From: Ascaphus truei
Taxonomy: Eukaryota; Chordata; Amphibia; Anura; Ascaphidae
Reading direction: 5' to 3'
Length of the DNA: 64,000 nt
Assembly (NCBI GenBank): GCA_036426205.1
Contig: CM071568.1
Location: 114,943,004 to 115,007,003, forward strand
The notes under the pieces were generated by a model. It had not been told where the DNA came from and did not search any database. It saw only the letters and a list, made by a program, of their open reading frames with translations. Below, in pieces: positions 57,205 to 64,000 of this stretch. Numbering within the stretch: position 1 is the first letter of the stretch; each line of letters begins with the position of its first letter. Position numbers and translations under genes: made by a program.

Positions 57205-58548
57205 GTGCACTACAGAGTCCCTTTATAGGCGCACCGCAGACCTTTATAATATAAACGGTCAGGGGTGGATGTAGTGAGTGTAGTGAATTGTATTGAATTG
57301 CTGTGCAAACGTGCAATAAAACAGTATATAGTAAATAGTCGAATCCTATATACTCAAATAAAAGATAGACAGCTAACGTCTATTAGAACTTCGCCAGAAA
57401 TCACACTGAGCTCTAGTTGTACTGATCTATAGGGTATCCTGGTTAAACAGGATATTAATCCTCCGTCACATCACCTCGTACATGTAAAAGGTGGGTACAT
57501 ATAGTAAGGTGCTGGTGTTAGTACACACAAAAATGGTCGCTTTAAGATATCCCTTTTAGTCTCAGATTACTGTGTGTTGTCAGTAATGGGGTGAGCGATC
57601 TCTGTTAAACCTATGTTCCTGTGTCCACAATGGGGGGGACATCAAGGGGTCTAGGTGATGTTGTTATTGGTGTAGTGGGCCTATCTTGTGGCTCCCTATA
57701 GATGTATGGTTAGTACCTGCTCCTAAAAAAACATAGAAGAGAAGTGTGACAATTGCTATCTCATGGTAACCCAGTTAGTCACTTGGATTGTGTCAAAAAG
57801 AGCCTAGTGAGGAGTGGGGTGTATCTATCGCTGTTAATGTGGTGCTCTAAACGTCCTTAGAGAGATCTATGACAACATAGCTGCGCATGCGCTATGTTGT
57901 GCTTCTCGCGTTAGGTATCGGCGGCTAATACAGGGGTGGGGGACACCCACAGGAAAAAGCAATAGTATGATACCTCTTGGTAAGTATTGTGATCATGTAG
58001 ACTGTTGGTGTTTAGTTATCACTGAAACCCCTAGCCGTCCTGTCATACGCCAGAGCTGTTTGAAGTTCAGACTGCGCATGCGTCGCAGACCGAGCTTAGA
58101 TAGTACTGTTAGAACGTCTGCGCATGCGTCGGTGCACGGTAAGTAAGATAATAGCGATTGTAATAGTAAAGGACACGTTTAGGGTTCTGTTAAATGTGAT
58201 TGAGTCTTATCTACATGGCAGAAAAAATGCTATTGATGAAATGCTGCACCGGGACAAGGAGTTCTCGTATGCTCCTAACACGGGTGGTCAGCTGTTGATA
58301 GCGCGTGTGTTGCGCGGTGTACCATACAGTATAGTGCAGTTTGCCCGAGAGGGTATTCGGTTAAAGACTTTGCTAATAGCGATACTAGTATGGTAGTATA
58401 GACAGCAGTAGCGTGGTGCCCATAGAACAAGTACTGCCCTGCGGCAGTACTAACACCTCTTTAAATGGGTGTAACAAAGAGTTTTTAATATATTGTAGTA
58501 TAGGAGCACAGCGCTCTCGGAGAGCTACTGGTGATAACTGACAAAGTT
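57205..58548 (+). repeat. PLE-5 left arm
   Basis: It begins at GGTGCACTACAGAGTCCC, runs through CpG-containing GCGCATGCG stretches, and ends at GATAACTGACAAAGTTATC. The reverse complement is found at 60384-61717. The frame at 58124-58396 is a shadow; the equivalent stretch in the other arm does not stay open in the same way. Confidence 0.85.
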
Positions 58549-59145
58549 ATCTTTTATAGTGATTTCATTTAGTTTCTTTATTTCCTTTAGTGCCTGTTGT
58601 TCTTGTTGGCTCAAATTACTTTGTGTTCTTAATTCTTTCAGAGATTCCAGGTCTTTGGTGACCAGATTAAGGAATGTTGAGATGTTTGCGCAACTATCTT
58701 GGTGGGGTGTAAAACGGCTCTTTGGTTTTAAAATTGTGTGGGGTCCATCTCCAAGATTTTTGTCTCCTTCTTCCAGGAGGTTGACTAGGGTAACCAGATG
58801 TTCTTGATCCTGTGTTTGCAAAAATTCCTCATATAGATTTGGTTGTGCATTTCTACCTCGTCTCTTGAAGAATTTATGCAGCAGCATTTTACGAGCGAAG
58901 AGGTTCACATCTTTTATGGACTCAAAGAGGTCAAATTTGTTCGAGGGAACATAGGAAAGGCCTTTTTCTAGGAGGCTAAGTTGGGCCTCAGTAAGAACTG
59001 TATCAGAGAGGTTTATAATTTCACATTTATTCTTACAACTGTTCTCTGTGGTTAGTATCTTCTTCTCCTCTGTCTCCTGTATCCTGACCATCTTCCTCTT
59101 CCTCTTCCTCTCCAAAATCCCTCCTCTTCTAGTCTTCTGGGCCAT
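58525..59145 (-). pseudogene. PLE-5 N-terminal domain, truncated
   Basis: The 206-residue frame opens MAQKTRRGGILERKRKRKM, a basic start, then INLSDTVLTEAQLSLLEKGL, SYVPSNKFDLFESIKDVNLF and KMLLHKFFKRR, as in PLE-1. It proceeds to LKEIKKLNEITIK, which in PLE-1 is followed by the RT (PSDKGG). Here the reading passes into arm sequence (last residues DNFVSYHQ), so the RT and nuclease were removed exactly at the arm boundary. The first 198 residues are free of stops, which is better preservation than in the other PLE copies. Confidence 0.75.
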
Positions 59146-59454
59146 AGTCTGTCCTCCTGGACCAAGTCTAAAAAATGTTGAGGATTGGACTATCCCTGTG
59201 CAGGGTTTTTGTCCTTTTGTGTCTTAGATCTTGTTGTTACCCTGTTCTGGTAACTGCCACCATACTCAGTCTCAGACATGTCCCAATCAGTGGAGGAGTC
59301 ACTGTGGTCTTGTAAGAAAGCAGAAAGATGCGGGACAACTTCCTAGCCAGGGGATACTCAAACCGCCAATTGAAGACGGCGTACCATCGGGCTATCAATA
59401 CACCACGGATTGATTTATTAAAACCTTAATCACCCGAGGAGAGCACTAAAATGA

Positions 59455-59973
59455 GTGAAATTAGATGCATTGCCACCTACCACAGAGTGGAGAGATTTAA
59501 CAGAATACTCACCAAGTACTGGCCCATCTGACGAAGATGAAGATCTTAAAAAGGTCCTTAAAAGTCATCCTCCATCGTCTGGAGACGGAGGCATCGATAT
59601 TAAAGACCATCTGGTACACAGCCATTTTACGGTGGGGAACCATAGAAAGAAAACAACTTGGTTGAGCATCAAAGGCACGTACAATGCCACACTGCAAGGC
59701 ATACCCTTATTAAGGAAAGTAAAACATTCACAAATACCGAAAACAGTAAAACATATAATGTCAAACACTTCATTAACTGCAAAGCATTGGCCTTATCTAT
59801 TTGATAACTTGTCTATGCGGGAAAAAAAAAATATTTGGGAAGGACTAAAAGGAATCGTGAAGACGCATCCTGGAACACATGGGGTCCATAAGAAACGCTT
59901 TGGACACCCCTGTCTCCCGCCACGTGCGAAAACTCATTCAGGGAAGATGGAACAACTTGCTTCCAGGGCATAG
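59455..59973 (+). CDS. Unidentified frame in PLE-5 centre
   Basis: A 172-residue frame on the strand opposite the PLE domain. It is acidic and Ser-rich at first (SPSTGPSDEDEDLKKVL) and later has aromatic and basic segments (KHWPYLFDNLSMREKKNIWEGL, HKKRFGHPCL). A second frame overlapping its end (HVRKLIQGRWNN and HRPRSPFAGELGQKLLPA, to about 60027) looks like its natural continuation after a one-base shift. AATAAA at 60103-60108 follows. I do not recognise the family. It may be an extra ORF of the element, a captured gene piece, or chance. Confidence 0.4.
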   Translation: MKLDALPPTTEWRDLTEYSPSTGPSDEDEDLKKVLKSHPPSSGDGGIDIKDHLVHSHFTVGNHRKKTTWLSIKGTYNATLQGIPLLRKVKHSQIPKTVKHIMSNTSLTAKHWPYLFDNLSMREKKNIWEGLKGIVKTHPGTHGVHKKRFGHPCLPPRAKTHSGKMEQLASRA

Positions 59974-60305
59974 ACCACGTTCCCCATTCGCAGGGGAACT
60001 GGGACAAAAACTCCTGCCAGCGTGAGGCCAGATGGATCTATTTGCTCAATACCCACTATCCATCTGGCCTAAATGAAGGTTTTGTGTTTAATTCTTTCCT
60101 TTAAATAAACACTCTTCCACCACAGTGTCTCTACAGCTACACTATTCTCTTTGTATCCATTAGTATTCATTTCATACAAACCACCAATATGAATTAAGGT
60201 CAGTTTGTGATGCAGTACCTATGCACCACCACCTACCGGCATTAGGCGTCTAATGATCGCCATGGTTACCACCGGGTATATAGAAGCGATCAGGAACGCA
60301 GTAAC

Positions 60306-60357
60306 GCCCACCCGGATGAGAGTCACAGACGAAGTGACGAAACATGCGGCAGTGGGT
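60306..60357 (+). ncRNA. Hammerhead-ribozyme-like motif in PLE-5
   Basis: Stem I is GCCCAC (60306-60311) with GTGGGT (60352-60357). The core is CGGATGA (60313-60319). Stem II is GTCAC (60322-60326) with GTGAC (60334-60338) over loop AGACGAA, and GAAAC is at 60339-60343. The same CGGA core (U4 as G) appears in PLE-1. The expected GTC before stem I reads GCA here, so cleavage is unlikely in this copy. It stands just outside the right arm, as the PLE-1 motif stands before its 3' region. Confidence 0.5.
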
Positions 60358-60383
60358 CTTTTGCCGGCAATTAACTAACTTGT

Positions 60384-61717
60384 CAGTTATCACAGTGACT
60401 CTCCGAGAGCGCTGTGCTCCTATACTACAATATATTAAACTCTTTGTTACACCCATTTAAAGAGGTGTAGTACTGCCGCAGGGCAGAGTACTGTTCTATG
60501 GGCCACCACGCTACTGCTGTCATTACTACCATACTAGTATCGCTATTAGCAAAATGCTTTAACCGATATACCTCTCGGGCAAACTGCACTGCTATATGGT
60601 GGACACCGCGCAACACAGCGCTATCAACAGCTGACCACCCGTGTTAGGAGCATACGAGAACTCTTTGTCCCGGTGCAGCATGTCATCATAGCATTTTTTC
60701 TGCACATGTAGTAGACTCAATCACATTTAACAGAACCTAAAAGTGTCTTTATTACCATCGCTATTATCTTACTTACCGTGCACCGACGATGCGCAGACGT
60801 TCTAACAGTACTATCTAAGCTCGGTCTGCGACGCATGCTCAGTCTGAACTTCAAACAGCTCTGGCGTATGACAGGACGGCTAGGGGTTTCAGTGATAACT
60901 AAACACCAACAGTCTACATGATCACAATACTTACCAAGAGGCATCATACTATTGCTTTTTCCTGTGGGTGTCCCCCACCCCTGTATTAGCCGCCGATACC
61001 TAACGCGAGAAGGCACGAAACTAGCGCATGCGCAGCTAATGTGCATAAGATCTCTCTAAGGACGTTTAGAGCAGAGCACATTACACATGCGGAGTATACA
61101 AACCACACTCTCACTAGGCTCTTTTGACCACAATACAAGTGACTAACTGGGTTACCATGGAACATAGCATTGTCAGACTTCTCTATCTATGTTTTTTTAG
61201 GAGCAGGTACTCACCCATACATCTATGGGAGCCACAAGATAGGCCCACTACCCAATAACATCACCTAGAACCCCTAAGATGTGTCCCCCCAGTGTGGACA
61301 CAGGTACAACATAGGTTTAACAAGATCGCTCACCCATTACTGACAACACACAGTAATCTGAGACTAAAAGGGATATCTTAAAGCGACCATTTTTGTGTGT
61401 ACTAACACCAGCACCTTACTATATGTACCCACCTTTTACATGTACGAGGTGATGTGACGGAGGATTAATATCCTGTTTAACCAGGATACCCTATAGATCA
61501 GTACAACTAGAGCTCAGTGTGATTTCTGGCGAAGTTCTAATAGACGTTAGCTGTCTATCTTTTATTTGAGTATATAGATTCGACTATTACTATATACTGT
61601 TTTATTGCACGTTTGCACAGCAATTCAATAAAATTCACTACACTCACTACATCCACCCCTGACCGTTTATATTATAAAGGTCTGCGGTGCACCTATAAAG
61701 GGACTCTGTAGTGCACC
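60384..61717 (-). repeat. PLE-5 right arm
   Basis: It starts TTGTCAGTTATCAC at the same internal boundary as the left arm and ends TGTAGTGCACC next to the duplicated target. A few percent of positions differ from the left arm, so the two have been separate for some time. Confidence 0.85.
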
Positions 61718-61730
61718 TAATGAATACAAG

Positions 61731-62418
61731 TGTTTATCTGAAATATATACACAAATGGTGATTAAAGATGTCAAAAAGTGTCACCCTTAATATCCTGCCA
61801 TTTTTGCTAAATTCTGGTGAAATTCTTTAAGCAATGTGACCTTTCGCGAAAATGTTCTAAAAATATATTTGCAAAAAGTTACCACAAAGGGTATTGTCAT
61901 GTGCTGCCTGGAAAGGAAGGCTGCTCCAGTGATCTGGTCCCCTGCTATAGAACCAGAATATTGTAAGGTGACCAGAGTTCCGCTCCACTCAGTCTCTCTT
62001 CTATTAAGATGTAATATAGGGATAGTGGATGCACAGGTGGAGCTCCAACCTAGTTATTACTTTTAAGGCTTTTCTTCAAATGCAACCATGAGGTGTAACC
62101 GGCAACAACCTACCCAAAACTGCCCAACCAAGCACTTGATAAGAACCTGAAGAAGACAAACAGGGGTGCAACTCTCGTGAAATATGTGGAGAACACATAT
62201 AATACAATATAGTGCAAACACAGTAAATCAAATGGACCCTAAGGCCAGAAACCAGCGTCTAATGCACTCGCACTCTCCAAAATTATTTTCAGCGTTAAAG
62301 ACCAGCAGTGGAGGTTTATGTGATGGTTTAAGCAAGGATCAAGAAATAACTCCAGGGCATTCAGGTATGAAAAATAAAGAATGCCTACATAGTGTAATTC
62401 CATAAAACACTTTATATA
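61731..62418. other. Unassigned sequence between PLE-5 and LTR copy 3
   Basis: The stretch CTGAAGAAGACAAACAGGGG near 62148 followed by CGTGAAATATGTGG resembles a decayed PLE hammerhead core, but stem I is not convincing. AATAAAG at 62374 is a possible polyadenylation signal. No gene is supported. Confidence 0.3.
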
Positions 62419-63125
62419 TGTAGCCCTGGTAAGAAATAGGGCTATAGTTCTTTCCTTCTCCTGGTATAAGCCCTGGTAAGGCCAGGCTGCCAGGAGTTAT
62501 CATGGGTTTCCCCCACTTCAAGCACTGCTCTGAGTGGTGGAGGTAGGTCATCTGACCCTGTGTCAAATCAAGAGGCACAGGGGCGGTGCCTGCTGATATC
62601 ATAAAGAGCAGTGCACTTCCTATTTAGAGTTTAGTCTGTGTGAGTCTGAGAGTTCACAGTGTGACACTGGCTGGTCCAGTGTGACAGTGTTAGTTAGTTT
62701 ACAGTTGGAGAAGGAGAGGAGCAGCCTCTGAGTAGAGCTGCTAGAATTATAGAAAGTGAGGTGGACCAATGCCTCTCAGCCTGTTTAGGGGGTGAGGGAA
62801 AACCTAGCCCCACCCTGGGTGCCCTTGGCCCAGGGTGGTGGCAGGGGAAGAGATCATCCTGAAGGAGAGCAGTCTAAGTGGAGGGATCTGCTGTTGTTGC
62901 TGATATTGCTGCTGTGAATAAAGAGCTGCTGCTGCTATTTAAAGGTATCTACCATGTGAGACTTGACTGTGGCGGCTGCTGCTGTTGTTGCTGATATTGC
63001 TGCTGTGAATAAAGAGCTGCTGCTGCTATTTAAAGATATCTACCATGTGAGACTTGAATCTCTCCTCCCTGTATGTGGGAAACTCTCTAGAAGGATTCCA
63101 CCCTGCATTCCTGGGGCTTACTAGA
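62419..63125 (+). repeat. LTR copy 3 (related start, different body)
   Basis: It starts TGTAGCCCTGGTAAG, like the TGTAGCCCTGG of copy 1, and ends before GATGGAGGCGCTGCACCA at 63126-63143, close to the GGTGGAGGCGCT primer-binding sequence of copies 1 and 2. Near the end a 91-bp block with AATAAA is duplicated. The downstream leader matches 27945-28030. Gag, if present, lies beyond the window end. Confidence 0.6.
62891..63059 (+). repeat. 91-bp tandem duplication with polyadenylation signal
   Basis: CTGTTGTTGCTGATATTGCT, GAATAAAGAGCTGCTGCTGC and TATCTACCATGTGAGACTTGA occur at 62891 and at 62982. Both copies keep AATAAA, so the LTR would have two polyadenylation sites. Confidence 0.85.
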
Positions 63126-64000
63126 GATGGAGGCGCTGCACCACTAGAAGAGAACGAAGGCATCCACCCCAGAAACCTGTTCCTGCTATCCCCCATATCA
63201 TCGCGGGAGACTCAGACCCTCCTGTTGCCAGCAGGGATGCACCATATGTAGGCAAGATAAAAATCAATGTATTCACAAAACATACATTGTAAGTAAGCGT
63301 TATGAGCTCACAGGCTCCAGCAGCATAAGCACAGTCAATCTCCCCACTTGGTTCTTTTTCTGGTCGTCCTCGGGGAATGTGGACTCAGACTGGACAAATC
63401 AGGGGCTTTAAAAGTGAAACCGCAAACAGCCCGGTTTCTAGGCTTTGTGTCCATTTGATATACTGTACTGTGTTGCACTATAGTGTATTATATTGTTTCT
63501 CGACATACTTCACGAGAGCTGCGCTCCTGTTTTTGTTTTTCTTGTGTCCTTTGACCCTGGAAAGGTCTTTTTTGGAGCAGCACCTCACATTTGAAATGGG
63601 CTGTATTTTACTTTTACCCTTTAAAAACACTAATTTACTTTACATGCACTCTAAATAAGCTGTGCTGGAACACCTTTTCTCTCACTTAATATCCCCTACC
63701 TTCTGGGATGTACCCACAGAGTACACAGAGAACTGGATTGGTCCTGAGGATGAGGAGGGAGAAGTAACCCCACCAATTTATAACAAATTGCGTGCTTCCT
63801 CCTTGCCCCCTGCTGTACAGCCTCCCGCACACCTTACAGAGCACGTGCACCCATGGAGGGCTTTCAAGGTTCCCACGGAGCTTGGCTCCACCCCTCCACT
63901 TGTGCCGCGCGGTGTGCACACCACTCCCCAGCTGCGCATCAACTCTAATATCTCCCTCACCTGTCTCCTGCTTCTCACAGCCTATCGTTGCCTCCGCAGA
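63126..64000 (+). mobile_element. Leader and possible 5' interior of LTR element 3
   Basis: After the primer-binding sequence comes a leader (CCCCCATATCATCGCGGGAG, CCTGTTGCCAGCAGG) that matches 27945-28030. From about 63300 no coding motif is recognised. The last 200 bp are CpG-containing and unassigned. The element is cut by the end of the window. Confidence 0.4.

Larger units (their letters stand above)
57112..61717. mobile_element. 4.6-kb inverted-repeat PLE-type insertion (PLE-5) with 13-bp target duplication
   Basis: TAATGAATACAAG is present at 57099-57111 and 61718-61730. Between them are a one-sided segment of about 93 bp, a left arm (about 57205-58548), a 1.8-kb centre and a right arm (about 60384-61717) that is the reverse complement of the left with a few percent of differences and small indels. 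The centre holds a PLE N-terminal frame on the minus strand, an unidentified frame on the + strand and a hammerhead-like motif. RT and endonuclease are missing. PLEs are known to have terminal repeats (pLTRs) in direct or inverted order; I read the arms as inverted pLTRs. A long-TIR DNA transposon is the alternative, but the 13-bp duplication and PLE content speak against it. Confidence 0.75.

Noticed and set aside
58124..58396. 90-residue frame in the PLE-5 left arm
   Set aside because: The equivalent part of the right arm is interrupted, and there is no domain.
62148..62195. Fourth hammerhead-like motif
   Set aside because: CTGAAGAAG and GTGAAAT are present, but neither stem I nor stem II pairs well.

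Overview
The window looks like non-genic DNA from a vertebrate nuclear genome, most likely an amphibian. I infer this from the mix of mobile elements: L2 and CR1 LINEs, many Penelope-like elements (PLEs), DIRS, several Ty3/Gypsy lineages, Tc1/mariner, hAT and MITEs. I see no host protein-coding exon I would defend, no rRNA and no CRISPR. The long coding-like stretches are transposon genes, nearly all broken. Bacterial features (operons, ribosome binding sites) do not apply. Family assignments come from reading motifs by eye, without any database search.

Layout. 0-5.3 kb: an LTR with a (TA)n tract and a palindromic MITE inside it, an unassigned stretch, then an LTR-like element holding another MITE. 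5.3-7.4 kb: AT-rich sequence with no recognised repeat. 7.4-17 kb: nested insertions. A nearly intact full-length L2 LINE (8.46-12.54 kb, with target-site duplication) sits inside a module-type repeat, and a 2.6-kb long-TIR element (12.82-15.43 kb) has split an older antisense L2. 17-21.4 kb: a PLE on the + strand with N-terminal domain, RT, GIY-YIG endonuclease and a hammerhead-ribozyme-like motif. 22.9-28.2 kb: module repeat, antisense PLE split by a CR1 LINE, and an LTR-like fragment. 28.3-29.5 kb: Tc1 relic. 29.6-34.9 kb: an LTR plus a PNMA-like gag cut off by an antisense PLE, then another Gypsy relic. 34.9-36.8 kb: LTR-like repeat, module repeat, hAT MITE. 36.8-39.6 kb: no repeat recognised. 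39.6-50.9 kb: inverted tRNA-like pair, antisense L2 carrying a 1.2-kb foldback insertion, a PLE, Gypsy RNaseH/integrase, a DIRS fragment and a Gmr1-like Gypsy (gag-integrase-RT order). 51-57.1 kb: mostly unique, with one SINE-like piece and possible conserved noncoding DNA. 57.1-61.7 kb: a 4.6-kb inverted-repeat PLE-type insertion bounded by a 13-bp duplication. 62.4-64 kb: start of another LTR element, cut by the window end.

The most notable observations are these: (1) two insertions (42.1-43.3 and 57.1-61.7 kb) with the same plan, long inverted arms plus a one-sided extension bounded by 13-14 bp target-site duplications; I interpret them as inverted-pLTR PLE derivatives. (2) Hammerhead-like motifs in three PLE contexts. 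(3) An L2 LINE with a 2A-like motif, broken by only one homopolymer frameshift and one stop. (4) A PNMA-type gag and a SCAN-like gag in two Gypsy relics, the second with integrase ahead of RT. (5) A multi-copy module repeat seen in four different surroundings.
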